Positions 49,501 to 57,215 of a stretch of 61,559 nucleotides of DNA are shown here, in pieces; the first letter of the stretch is position 1; each line of letters opens with the position of its first letter. This stretch comes from Clostridia bacterium. Lineage in GTDB: Bacteria > Bacillota > Clostridia > Christensenellales > Borkfalkiaceae. The notes beneath the pieces were generated by a model that had not been told where the DNA came from, did no database searches, and saw nothing but the letters and a program-made list of their open reading frames with translations. Made by a program: the position numbers and the translations under genes. The stretch spans positions 1 through 61,559 of the forward strand of contig JAFTKX010000038.1 in the NCBI GenBank assembly GCA_017453045.1, in the 5' to 3' direction.

Positions 49501-49885
49501 ATCGAGTTCGATTATCGAAGTAAAACGCAAGTCAACCAAGTCTAAAGGTATGACTTTAAGCGGAAATTTAACAGACGAAACTACCTTAAACGGCTACGTT
49601 AAATATGCAAAACTCATAACCGAAAAAGCGCTCGACCACATAATAAACGGCGTTGCCGTGCCGTCCCCTTACGAAGGGGCTTGCGCGTATTGCGAATACG
49701 GCAGTATTTGCGGTAAAGACGAAGGCGACGGTTATAAAGAAAGGAGCGTTTCAAACGTAAACGCCGAAACGATTTTAAAAGCCGTTCAAACGGAAGAAAA
49801 TTCATCCGATAAAACGGCGAAAAACGAAAAAACGGACAATTTAGACCAAACGAAATCAAGCGGAGATGACGGCTATGGCAAGTAA
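46514..49885 (+). CDS. addB: ATP-dependent nuclease subunit B
   Basis: Subunit of the AddAB helicase-nuclease that processes double-strand breaks to Chi sites for RecA. 1123 residues, start GTG. The C-terminal RecB-like nuclease has GKVDRVDRYGDYVRIIDYKTGN. An iron-sulfur cluster is indicated by the first Cys in FYICPYKC and the C-terminal GACAYCEYGSIC, the AddB staple. The N-terminal part lacks a Walker A motif, so it has no ATPase of its own here. The stop overlaps addA by 11 nt. Confidence 0.92.
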   Translation: MSVFTSATYFNCIDNATSLAASFGAGLDTPVILFCEDKLTLSVEKSLVKKVGGAFGAEVLSFGRYLQKAFPNRKTLSKEGSAMVVKKILTKLNGELLAFRKTGSSPSLSVKTAELIAQLKSAKVSPTALFDCVNLCPDNVKAKIHDVAIIYRDYEDFLFQNGLTDSSNSLSDMIPALEKDERIKKARVIFVGYSSVTKQSCDVMKKILSLASSCDFFAVTGANKDLYTDEFLNFAINLTGQNPTPCKDCLSVEASSILNGIFNPEYFSKVGLYSDKTHFFEAKDISDEADFICATIRKKILDGYRYQDIAIGVSNFADYKTVIERKLKDYEIPFFSDDKKTLLSHPFSRLVNALVKSALKKLDLTEIKKVITNSLFIADKSISDLFIRLLTENSVTPTSFINEDDFVKSLENCDDLAFERGVILQKQHELSCFIKSFPKKATASEFVNLVSTFAKNCSGVDREESGTNYDVLLKKLVSYGADEEKSFLTSGKTTFFNLLDEIKNILGNEIITGDEFLKLLCSGEEASEISLIPEHVDCVYLSELKNCRHKKYSCLFAVGLNGEVPSVKADSALLLDSDIASLDALSVSVEPKIRVVNNREKEATGVALASFENDFYASYSLTSASGKATVRSDLFDYLLNIFSSKDKKAKPLTRNSFYKPTGDEKTDNLRESYPYLALRPALFSLLSDSDDFKNGATDSLLGVAAFYGALKEFKGGEFIPLADLLIGNVNAPLKTTIKFPVSNYFTRRQVSATTIENFYICPYKCFIKYGVGVSESLDPEIKALDFGNVLHAVAELFSPEIDKMQSEEDCKKKADELVDKLFENEPKYKRFLKREDNAYSYYLTKKEAQKLCVDLYRQSKNSDFKTIGSEVWFADWGDTKYKALPLKTKDGYYKLHGKVDRVDRYGDYVRIIDYKTGNAKNKSQDKKFYLGQNIQLYLYLNAFTPNGEKYAGAYYYAVNDNFSSEDEKPIAMYGKTVLNEDVILASDKSLTPDQKKSSSIIEVKRKSTKSKGMTLSGNLTDETTLNGYVKYAKLITEKALDHIINGVAVPSPYEGACAYCEYGSICGKDEGDGYKERSVSNVNAETILKAVQTEENSSDKTAKNEKTDNLDQTKSSGDDGYGK

Positions 49886-52800
49886 AATGACTCAAAACCA
49901 AATAGACGCCGTTAACAAAACGGGTAAAAACGTACTCGTTTCGGCTTCCGCAGGCTCGGGAAAAACCTTCGTTATGATAGAGCGTATAATAAGGCTTATT
50001 TTAGAAGAAGGGGTTGAAGTTTCTAATATTTTGGCGGTAACTTATACTAACCTTGCCGCAAGCGAAATGAAACAAAAACTCGTTCGCGCCGTTATAAATA
50101 GGATAAGCGAGGGTAAAGACGTTGAAAGAATGAGAAGAACTCTCGCTGAAATTCCTACGTCGAGCATTTCAACTTTACACAGTTTTTGTCTTAATCTACT
50201 TAAAACTTATTTCTATTCGGCTGGGGTAGACCCTGACTTTTCGGTTGCGGACGAAAGTAAAACGTCCGAACTTTCTTCAACAGCGATAGACGGAGTTTTT
50301 CTCGACCTTTACAAAAAACAAGACGAAGATTTTTTAAAACTCACTCGCCTTTATAGAAAAGGTCGGGGAGACGCTTTTTTAAAATCGCAAATACTTAAAC
50401 TTTACAACAAATGCTCAAGCGAGAGTTATCCCGACGATTTTTTAGATTTTTGCGTAAATTCGATAGACGAAAAAACCTACGCCGTCTATCAAAAAGGCAT
50501 AGTTAAAACGATAAACGATAAAATAATCGCAGTCTTTACCGACTTTGAAAAACTTTTAGAAGATTTAAACCTTTTAACTCCTACCGATAGAGTTTGCGCC
50601 GACTTAAAAATTTTACTTCAAGAATTGAAATTTAAGGTGGACTCTTGCCTTTTAGCAACCGATTTTGAAAGTTTAAAAAAGGCTCTTTTACTCTCCGTTT
50701 CGTCGGTTACGACTAAAAAAACCCAAGACGAGAGCGTTTTACAACTTAAAAACGAGATTTCTTCGTTTAAAAAACGCCTTTCTCTCGTTATGAAAAAAGG
50801 CGAAGAACTTATACCTCAAGACGTTCAAGCCGACCTAAAAAACTATTTGGCAACGCGTGAAATCGTCGAACAAATTGTAAAAGTTACTAAACTTTTCGGG
50901 GAAAAATTCGACGAACTTAAAGAAAAAGAAGGCGTTTTGACCTTTTCTGATTTAGAGCATAAAACCCTTGCTCTTTTAAAAGGCGACGAAACCGTTTTAT
51001 CTGCCGTAAAAGACAAATATAAGTTTATTTTTGCCGACGAATATCAAGACGTAAACGGCGTTCAAGAGGAAATTTTAAAACTTATTTCTTCGGATAACTT
51101 GTTTATGGTTGGCGACGTAAAGCAGTCCATTTACGCTTTTCGCGGTTGCAACCCTGAGATTTTTGCTAAAAAATACCAAGCGTATCAAGAAAACGGCGAA
51201 GGTTTCGCTATACCGCTCGATAAAAATTTCAGAAGTTCGGACGGAGTTTTAAACGCAGTCAACAGCGTCTTTTCCGACCTTATCACGCTAAAACACGGCG
51301 GTGTCGACTATAAGAAAAATCCTATGCAAAAAGGCGGACTCTATAGCGACGGCTACGGCGAAGCAACGTTACATGTCGTAACCCTAAAAAATAGGGATAA
51401 TCAACTTATAGACGGGGTTTACGACGTTTTAGAAGACGCTTTAAGTCAAGATACGGAAGAAGATTTTTACGAAGGGAAAGTCGTTGCCGAGATTATTGAA
51501 GAAGAACTTGAAAAAACCTTTTACGACGAAAAGAAAAAGATAATAAGAAAAGTCGAGCCGTCGGATATTGCGGTTTTAACCCGTAATTCAACGGGCTATA
51601 CCGACGAGATAGTAAAAAGGCTCGTTAGGGAAGGTATACCCGTCATTTCCGAAAGTAAAGTAAACGTTTTAAACTATTCCGACATTAAACTTTTAATCGA
51701 CGTTTTAAAACTTATAGATTACTTTGCCGACGATCCACCGCTCGTTGCGACTTTAAAGAGCGCGATAGGTAAACTAACCGACGAAGATTTAGCCAAAATA
51801 CGCGCTTTTTCGCAAGATAAAAAGGCGACTTTTTGCGCTTGCGTCGAAACGTACCGAAAAGATGGCGACGATTTTTTAATCAAGCAAAAATTAGAAAAAT
51901 TTTACGAATATTTCGACCAAATAAGAACGCTTGCGGACTTTTGGGGAGCAGGCGAACTGCTTGGCAAAATTATGCGCGATACTGGGCTTGACCTTGAAAT
52001 TGCAAGTAAAAATTTAGGCAAAATTCGTCTTGCAAGAGTCGAGAGATTTATAGCCGAAAGTCAATCAAACGGCGTTTCTCTCTCCGTTGGCGAATTCTTG
52101 CAAAAAATAAAAAACGCAAACTCGTTTACCGCAACTTCAGAAGTGGCTGGAACGGACGCGGTAAAAGTTATGAGTATGCACGCGTCGAAAGGACTTGAAT
52201 ATCCTATCGTAATTATTCCCGGTCTTCACAAAAAGTTCAACGCGTTAGACGATACCGAAGAAATTTTATTTTCGCGTAAACACGGCGTTGCGGTCAACTA
52301 CTACGACGAAGACAGTAAGATAAAATATTCTACTTCGGCTCGAACGTTTTTTAAGCAAGTTTCATCACTTGAACGCGCCAACGAAGAAGCGAGAGTTTTT
52401 TACGTTGCAATGACGAGGGCAAAATCACGACTTCATTTAGTAACAACGAAAGACGTTCAAGAAAAACGGCGCGAAGAAGAATATATTTTTACAACTTCAT
52501 ACACCGACTTTCTCTCCCTTTCGGATATGCCTGTAAAATTCCATATTCAAGACGCGGACGAAAATTATGAAATTTTAGAAGAACGAACGGTAGTTTTAGG
52601 GGACGAAAGTAAACCTTTAACCGAAATTATTAAAAACAGTCTTTCGTTTGAATACCCTTATTTAATTGATACGACGTTGCCTGTAAAATCGTCGGTAACG
52701 GCTATAAACGGTAGACAAAATCAAATCGACGATTTGCCCGAAATTTATAAAAAGCGCAAGTTAAAGCATTTAGACGTTTTAAGCGAAGAAGAAAGAACTA

Positions 52801-53276
52801 AAACGGGAACTTGCTATCACCACTTTTTACAAGTGTGCGATTTTAGCGATAAAAATGCCGATAATCAACTTATAGCCCTACTAAATAGCGGTAAATTAGA
52901 TAAAGAAGAAGTTGAAATTTTAGATAAAAATCTTCTCGGCTCAATACTTTCGCTACCACTTTTTAACAGCCTTTCTTCTTATAAACTTTATAAGGAACAA
53001 TCTTTTATAACCGAGTTTTCAGCAAGAGAACTCTACGGTGAAAATTCGGATGAGAAAATTCTCGTTCAGGGTATAATCGACCTTTTGGCAGTAAAGGGCG
53101 ACAAGGCGATTATAGTTGATTATAAAATGAGTAACCACTCTAAAGAAAGACTAAAAAAAGACTACGCAACTCAACTTTCTCTTTATAAAAAGGCGGTTGA
53201 AAGAGGTCTTAAATTGACGGTTGAAAACGCTTATATTTTAAGTTTAAAAACAGGCGAACTTATCGAAGTTGAATAA
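49875..53276 (+). CDS. addA: ATP-dependent helicase/nuclease subunit A
   Basis: Superfamily I 3'-5' helicase with a C-terminal nuclease domain, partner of AddB. 1133 residues from the ATG at 49875. VSASAGSGKTFVMIERI is Walker A, FIFADEYQDVNGVQEEIL the DExx motif, and GDVKQSIYAFRGCNPEIF and FYVAMTRAKSRLHLV later UvrD motifs. The nuclease is GIIDLLAVKGDKAIIVDYKMS near the end. ATG at 49866 is another possible start but sits too close to the GGAG site. addB-addA is the normal order. Confidence 0.96.
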   Translation: MASKMTQNQIDAVNKTGKNVLVSASAGSGKTFVMIERIIRLILEEGVEVSNILAVTYTNLAASEMKQKLVRAVINRISEGKDVERMRRTLAEIPTSSISTLHSFCLNLLKTYFYSAGVDPDFSVADESKTSELSSTAIDGVFLDLYKKQDEDFLKLTRLYRKGRGDAFLKSQILKLYNKCSSESYPDDFLDFCVNSIDEKTYAVYQKGIVKTINDKIIAVFTDFEKLLEDLNLLTPTDRVCADLKILLQELKFKVDSCLLATDFESLKKALLLSVSSVTTKKTQDESVLQLKNEISSFKKRLSLVMKKGEELIPQDVQADLKNYLATREIVEQIVKVTKLFGEKFDELKEKEGVLTFSDLEHKTLALLKGDETVLSAVKDKYKFIFADEYQDVNGVQEEILKLISSDNLFMVGDVKQSIYAFRGCNPEIFAKKYQAYQENGEGFAIPLDKNFRSSDGVLNAVNSVFSDLITLKHGGVDYKKNPMQKGGLYSDGYGEATLHVVTLKNRDNQLIDGVYDVLEDALSQDTEEDFYEGKVVAEIIEEELEKTFYDEKKKIIRKVEPSDIAVLTRNSTGYTDEIVKRLVREGIPVISESKVNVLNYSDIKLLIDVLKLIDYFADDPPLVATLKSAIGKLTDEDLAKIRAFSQDKKATFCACVETYRKDGDDFLIKQKLEKFYEYFDQIRTLADFWGAGELLGKIMRDTGLDLEIASKNLGKIRLARVERFIAESQSNGVSLSVGEFLQKIKNANSFTATSEVAGTDAVKVMSMHASKGLEYPIVIIPGLHKKFNALDDTEEILFSRKHGVAVNYYDEDSKIKYSTSARTFFKQVSSLERANEEARVFYVAMTRAKSRLHLVTTKDVQEKRREEEYIFTTSYTDFLSLSDMPVKFHIQDADENYEILEERTVVLGDESKPLTEIIKNSLSFEYPYLIDTTLPVKSSVTAINGRQNQIDDLPEIYKKRKLKHLDVLSEEERTKTGTCYHHFLQVCDFSDKNADNQLIALLNSGKLDKEEVEILDKNLLGSILSLPLFNSLSSYKLYKEQSFITEFSARELYGENSDEKILVQGIIDLLAVKGDKAIIVDYKMSNHSKERLKKDYATQLSLYKKAVERGLKLTVENAYILSLKTGELIEVE

Positions 53277-53281
53277 TTTTT

Positions 53282-53307
53282 GGGAGGGGCAAGCCCCTCC
53301 CCTACGA
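53282..53307 (+). repeat. REP-like hairpin repeat, copy 2
   Basis: GGGAGGGGCAAGCCCCTCCC followed by CTACGA, six bases after the addA stop codon. One base different from the copy at 43308-43333, and in the same orientation. Confidence 0.8.
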
Positions 53308-53383
53308 TTTTAAAGCCAAACAAAAATAGTTGGTGCAATTTGCATCTTTTATTGCGTAAGCCACTATTTAAAAAATGCCAAAT

Positions 53384-53415
53384 AAAACCCGAAAGTAAAA
53401 ATTTTCGGGTTTTAT
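53384..53415. terminator. bidirectional terminator between addA and birA
   Basis: Eleven-base-pair stem AAAACCCGAAA/TTTCGGGTTTT with an 8-nt loop and T-rich flanks on both strands. Confidence 0.85.
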
Positions 53416-53424
53416 CTTACACTT

Positions 53425-53463
53425 ATTTCTGCTGAAGAAAATAATTTGCCGTTTTTTAGTTTT
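53425..53463 (-). pseudogene. duplicated 3' end of birA (remnant)
   Basis: A 39-bp block identical to 53531-53569 inside birA. On the minus strand it would read KLKNGKLFSSAEISVR and a stop, a convincing alternative C-terminus of BirA. Weaker similarity continues upstream with a one-base shift. It is a leftover of a partial duplication, about 106 bp beyond the live copy. Confidence 0.7.
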
Positions 53464-53511
53464 TAATTGCCGTTTGGCTAGTGCCGATAATAAAGGCGTA
53501 AAACGCCTTTG

Positions 53512-54186
53512 TTACGACTGTCTCAATGTAATTTCTGCTGAAGAAAATAATTTGCCGTTTTTTAGTTTTAACCGCCCGTCTGGCAAAACGTCGTCGATAA
53601 ACGCCTTATAGGTCGACTTTTGTTCAATAATAGTAACTTCTTCGCCTATATATAAAAGGTGTTTTTTATATTCTTCATAATCAGGCTCGAGATAAAGATT
53701 ATAACAAAGCGTTGCCGAAACGGTGTTTACGTCTAATTCCTTATTTAAAACTTGCTTTGTAGAAATTGCTATATTTTTTATCTCGTCGTCGAGCGTATTG
53801 TTTACGTTAAGTCCAACGCCTATTACACAGCGCGCTACGTCGTCCCCTTCAAACACGTTTTCAATTAGTATTCCACAAATTTTTTTGTCGTTTACTATAA
53901 TATCGTTCGGCCACTTTATTTTCGCCTTTACGTCAAACGCGCTTAAGGTTTTTACTACGGCGAGAGCAGAACACATCATAATTGAAAAACTTTCTTCCGC
54001 CTTGCAGGGATAAAGTTTAAGTAGCGACGCGTAGACTCCGCCTTCTCTACAAATGAAACTTCTTCCTTTTGTTCCCCGTCCGCCGTCTTGCGTTTTTGCA
54101 ATCACGAAAATATCTTCTTGGGGGTTTTTAATTTTTTTTAAATAATCGTTTGTCGACCCGATTTTATCAAAATAAATCGTCTTCAT
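53512..54186 (-). CDS. birA: biotin--[acetyl-CoA-carboxylase] ligase
   Basis: Attaches biotin to the carboxyl carrier protein via biotinyl-AMP. 224 residues. IGSTNDYLKK at the N-terminus, the GGRGTKGRSF biotin-binding loop and KIKWPNDIIVNDKKICGILIE are the ligase core. The winged-helix repressor domain is missing, so this is the short monofunctional form. It starts inside recX (20-nt overlap). A short hairpin (AAAGGCGT/ACGCCTTT) follows the stop. Confidence 0.93.
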   Translation of the reverse strand: MKTIYFDKIGSTNDYLKKIKNPQEDIFVIAKTQDGGRGTKGRSFICREGGVYASLLKLYPCKAEESFSIMMCSALAVVKTLSAFDVKAKIKWPNDIIVNDKKICGILIENVFEGDDVARCVIGVGLNVNNTLDDEIKNIAISTKQVLNKELDVNTVSATLCYNLYLEPDYEEYKKHLLYIGEEVTIIEQKSTYKAFIDDVLPDGRLKLKNGKLFSSAEITLRQS

Positions 54187-54790
54187 CTGTCTTTATCCTT
54201 TCAACCGTCTGTTTTGCTAAATCGTAATCAAAACCCTTTGAAATTAGATATTTATAGCATTTTAAAATGTTTTCCTTGCTTTTCTCTTTGTTTCTTAAAT
54301 ACTTTTCGGCTACTTTTTGCGCGTTTTTTTCTTCATTTTCAATAGAATTTAAAGCGCTTTGCATATCTTCGTCGGACACGCCTTTTTGCTTTAATTCCAT
54401 TGCTATCAATCTTTTTCCTTTTTTATTTGAATAAACCCTAACGTAGTCTTCGGCGTAATTTTCGTCGGAGACGTATTTATATTCGATAAGTTTTTCTAAA
54501 ACAGCCGAAACCGTCTTTTCGGTGTAACCTTTCTTTTGGAGATACTCTTTTACCTGTCTTTTCGTCTTTGCCCTATTTGATAAAAAAGTCAAAGCCCTTT
54601 CAGTTGCTTTAAGCCTTTCGGAATCGCATTGAATTTCGTCTAACTTTTCTTCTTCTATTTCTTGCCCTACTTTTAGGCGGAATTTCATAACCGTTTCAAG
54701 TTCAAGACCGCAGTAAAACAAATTATTTAAAAAAATATTACACCTTGTAGGCGTTTTTTGTTGTGGTTTTATATCAGTAATTACTTTCAT
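54167..54790 (-). CDS. recX: regulatory protein RecX
   Basis: Modulator of RecA filaments. 207 residues with the triple three-helix RecX repeats: ALTFLSNRAKTKRQVKEYLQKKGYTEKTVSAVLEKLIEYKYVSDENYAEDYV is the first and most typical, followed by KGKRLIAMELKQKGVSDEDMQ and a third (KCYKYLISKGFDYDLAKQTVERI). The N-terminal 55 residues are a beta-type extension. RecX here sits close to addAB, another recombination gene pair, on the opposite strand. Confidence 0.9.
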   Translation of the reverse strand: MKVITDIKPQQKTPTRCNIFLNNLFYCGLELETVMKFRLKVGQEIEEEKLDEIQCDSERLKATERALTFLSNRAKTKRQVKEYLQKKGYTEKTVSAVLEKLIEYKYVSDENYAEDYVRVYSNKKGKRLIAMELKQKGVSDEDMQSALNSIENEEKNAQKVAEKYLRNKEKSKENILKCYKYLISKGFDYDLAKQTVERIKTDEDDLF

Positions 54791-54792
54791 TA

Positions 54793-55419
54793 TTATCCGT
54801 AAACGACGAAAATTTCGTCCTTTTTCTCTATTTCAATTTTACCCAAAAAATAATCGGTTATCTTTTCGCAAAAATCTTCTTCGGCTAATGGAACGGCAAT
54901 CTCTACTTCAACCCCTTCGGCAAAGTCGGAATAAACGGTCTTGTGTTTATATTTTTCAATAAACTTTAAAAACAAAGAATACTTTTCATAGCCAAACGAA
55001 ATTTTAAATAAATTAGAAAAAATATTTTCTTCAACGTCAGCGTCGTCAAGACCTGCGCTCGTACAAGACGAATAGGCTCTCACAAGTCCGCCTGCGCCGA
55101 GTTTTATTCCGCCGAAATATCTCGTTACAACGACCGTAGTATCTTTAAGCCCACGGTTTTTTAAAACTTCGAGCATAGGAATACCTGCCGTGCCTTGCGG
55201 TTCGCCGTCGTCTGAAAAGCGCGCGATTTTTCCACCTTCAACAACGTAGGCGTAGCAGTTATGAGTTGCAAAAGGGTGCTTTTTTCTTATGCTATCTATA
55301 AACTCCTTTGCGCTATCTTCAGTTTCGGTCATCTTGGTATAGCATATAAACCTCGACTTTTCAATTATTATCTCTTTTTCTATTGAGTTTTTTACACGAA
55401 TATATCCGTTAATCGACAT
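54793..55419 (-). CDS. yigZ: YigZ/IMPACT family protein
   Basis: 208 residues. KKHPFATHNCYAYVV followed by RFSDDGEPQGTAGIPMLEVLKNRGLKDTTVVVTRYFGGIKLGAGGLVRAYS is the family signature. The C-terminal domain (from about residue 140) is the ferredoxin-like DUF1949. The biochemical role is unsettled in bacteria; the eukaryotic relative IMPACT regulates Gcn2. It is in one operon with recX and birA. Confidence 0.92.
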   Translation of the reverse strand: MSINGYIRVKNSIEKEIIIEKSRFICYTKMTETEDSAKEFIDSIRKKHPFATHNCYAYVVEGGKIARFSDDGEPQGTAGIPMLEVLKNRGLKDTTVVVTRYFGGIKLGAGGLVRAYSSCTSAGLDDADVEENIFSNLFKISFGYEKYSLFLKFIEKYKHKTVYSDFAEGVEVEIAVPLAEEDFCEKITDYFLGKIEIEKKDEIFVVYG

Positions 55420-55431
55420 ATAGCCCCACTT

Positions 55432-56034
55432 TTATTGTATAACGTAGTATTCAGGGTGATATCCCGCTACCGCTGAAACGAGATAAATTTTTACGTCTTT
55501 AATTTTTAATTGGTCCTTGTAATCGCAAAGTAAATAATTCGTACAAGACGAAACGAATAGCGAGTGAATATGACAACCGCTAAATTTAGCGCTACCAAAT
55601 AAACGCTCGGTAATTATTTTTGCGTTTTTATCTATTATAGAAACGTTTTTTGCAGGGTCGTCTCTGTTTACAACAAAAAACGACGCTTTCATATTGGGAT
55701 AAACGAGCGCAACTTCGGCAACCGTTTCACAAATAAGCCCTTTCATAAGTTCCGCCACTAACTGCGCCGAAGAAAAATGTTCGTGGCATAAAAGTCCAAC
55801 GACCGTATATTCAACTTCCGTTTCCTTTATATCGACGTCGATAAATAACGCGTGCGCGTCGGGATCTCCGTCTTTTTCTTTTTTATAAGGCTTTTCTATT
55901 TTGAAAAAAGGAAACGAACTCTCGTCGTCAACGTAATAAAATTCCGCGCCATCAACGCCTAATTTTATAAGTTCTTCGCTCATATTTTTAATAGCAGGTA
56001 ATTCGCAATCACAAACGTTTAATTTAGTTTCCAT
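55432..56034 (-). CDS. hypothetical protein
   Basis: 200 residues, not recognised. Mixed alpha/beta soluble protein with no signal peptide or membrane helix. Cys residues are frequent (VCDCELP, GLLCHEH, LICETV, SGCHIHS, SSCTN, LLCDY), some near His (CHEH, CHIH), so metal binding is possible. It is 12 nt upstream of yigZ, so it is probably the first gene of the yigZ-recX-birA operon. Confidence 0.65.
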   Translation of the reverse strand: METKLNVCDCELPAIKNMSEELIKLGVDGAEFYYVDDESSFPFFKIEKPYKKEKDGDPDAHALFIDVDIKETEVEYTVVGLLCHEHFSSAQLVAELMKGLICETVAEVALVYPNMKASFFVVNRDDPAKNVSIIDKNAKIITERLFGSAKFSGCHIHSLFVSSCTNYLLCDYKDQLKIKDVKIYLVSAVAGYHPEYYVIQ

Positions 56035-56137
56035 ATTCCACCTCTTTGTATTTTAATTTTAACATTTTTCTTACTTTAATGTCAATGATAATCGGCTTTT
56101 ATACTATTAAAACGCATTGTTTCACGGACAAATAAAA

Positions 56138-56153
56138 TGTTTCACGTAAAACA
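56138..56153. promoter_or_regulatory. parS-like site 2
   Basis: TGTTTCACGTAAAACA matches the ParB-binding consensus TGTTTCACGTGAAACA at 15 of 16 positions. Twenty bases upstream (56118-56126) the left half TGTTTCACG occurs again. It is intergenic, 40 bp from the next gene and 4.5 kb from dnaN. Confidence 0.65.
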
Positions 56154-56193
56154 TATATATTATATAATAATATATATGAGGTTTTTTCATATA

Positions 56194-57075
56194 TTAGATT
56201 GCAATAGAATAAATCTCTCCGCTTATATTCCAAGAATTTCCTTCTTTAACGGAAATATAAACGTAATTACACAATTCGTCTGCGGGATTCCATTTTATAC
56301 TTTTTCCGTATTCGTTTACAAACTTCGTTTTTCTATTTCCCAAAACGCTTAAAGTTGCGTCAATTAACATTTTATCTTCACAACCTATTTTTAACATAAG
56401 TTTTTCTATTTCGTTTTTATTAAAATAACTACTGTGAAAAACGCAAATAACGCCGTCTAAAAGAGATTTCATTGCAGTAATTATATTAGACTTATTATTT
56501 TGTGGTTTTTCAATGGTTAAACAAACGGCAAAAGTATTTTTTTCTTCTGTATTTATTTTTCCAAAAGTTTTTATTTTACTTTTTTCACCTTTTAAAGTTT
56601 TCCAAACTATTGCAGGTTTCAAAGCAACGCATTTTAACGATACGTTTTCCCACTTGGCAAGCATTTTTTCAAACTTTATATGCGGTACGTTCTTACCTAT
56701 TTCATATTCGTAATAATGACTATATTCGTCTGATATTTCATACTGTCTTTGTAAAAAACGTACTTCTTCTTTTTCAACTTTAGAAAACGTTAACCCGTTT
56801 TTTGTAAACTTTTTAAAATTAGTCGTTCCTAAATTATAAAACAAAGTATTTTCTACGTCGGATATATTTATTGCCGTCGTTCCGTATCTCGCTTTTAAAA
56901 TACAATCTTCGTCTTGTTCCATATCCGAAATTGCTTTTTTCAATTCTTCCTTAAATTTTTCTTTATCGGCGTGTTTAACTTTATCTATTTCAAACGGAAT
57001 ATAAAATTTTGAAAAAACGACTACGCTTTTTTTACTTGTAATAATTATATAATTTTCTGTTTTTATTTTACTCAT
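56194..57075 (-). CDS. hypothetical protein
   Basis: 293 residues, not recognised. Soluble, Lys-rich, no signal peptide. The N-terminal 140 residues (IIITSKKSVVVFSKFYIPF...) and C-terminal part (MKSLLDGVICVFHSSYFNKNEIEKLMLKIG) look like two alpha/beta domains. It lies downstream of the jag terminator on the same strand, beside the parS-like site, where mnmE/mnmG or parAB would stand in many Firmicutes. Confidence 0.65.
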   Translation of the reverse strand: MSKIKTENYIIITSKKSVVVFSKFYIPFEIDKVKHADKEKFKEELKKAISDMEQDEDCILKARYGTTAINISDVENTLFYNLGTTNFKKFTKNGLTFSKVEKEEVRFLQRQYEISDEYSHYYEYEIGKNVPHIKFEKMLAKWENVSLKCVALKPAIVWKTLKGEKSKIKTFGKINTEEKNTFAVCLTIEKPQNNKSNIITAMKSLLDGVICVFHSSYFNKNEIEKLMLKIGCEDKMLIDATLSVLGNRKTKFVNEYGKSIKWNPADELCNYVYISVKEGNSWNISGEIYSIAI

Positions 57076-57127
57076 AACGTTTTTTCCTTATTTATTCTTT
57101 CGTTTTTCAATCGCCTTTTAAAAACAA

Positions 57128-57151
57128 AACCCGACTTATAATAGTCGGGTT
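57128..57151 (-). terminator. terminator after jag
   Basis: Nine-base-pair stem AACCCGACT/AGTCGGGTT with a 6-nt loop; minus-strand tail TTGTTTTT. It ends the rpmH-rnpA-yidD-yidC-jag transcript. Confidence 0.85.
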
Positions 57152-57215
57152 ATATTTTCTAAAAGTTTGTAAAATTTCTTTTTGGTTTTGTACTATAAAA
57201 TATGATTAAGCGATA

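Noticed and set aside
53282-53307. GC-rich hairpin as the addA terminator
   Set aside because: No U-tract follows and the same sequence occurs elsewhere as a repeat; the real terminator is at 53384-53415.
56118-56133. Third parS-like sequence TGTTTCACGGACAAAT
   Set aside because: Only the left half matches (11 of 16), so it is kept as a half-site, not a separate parS.
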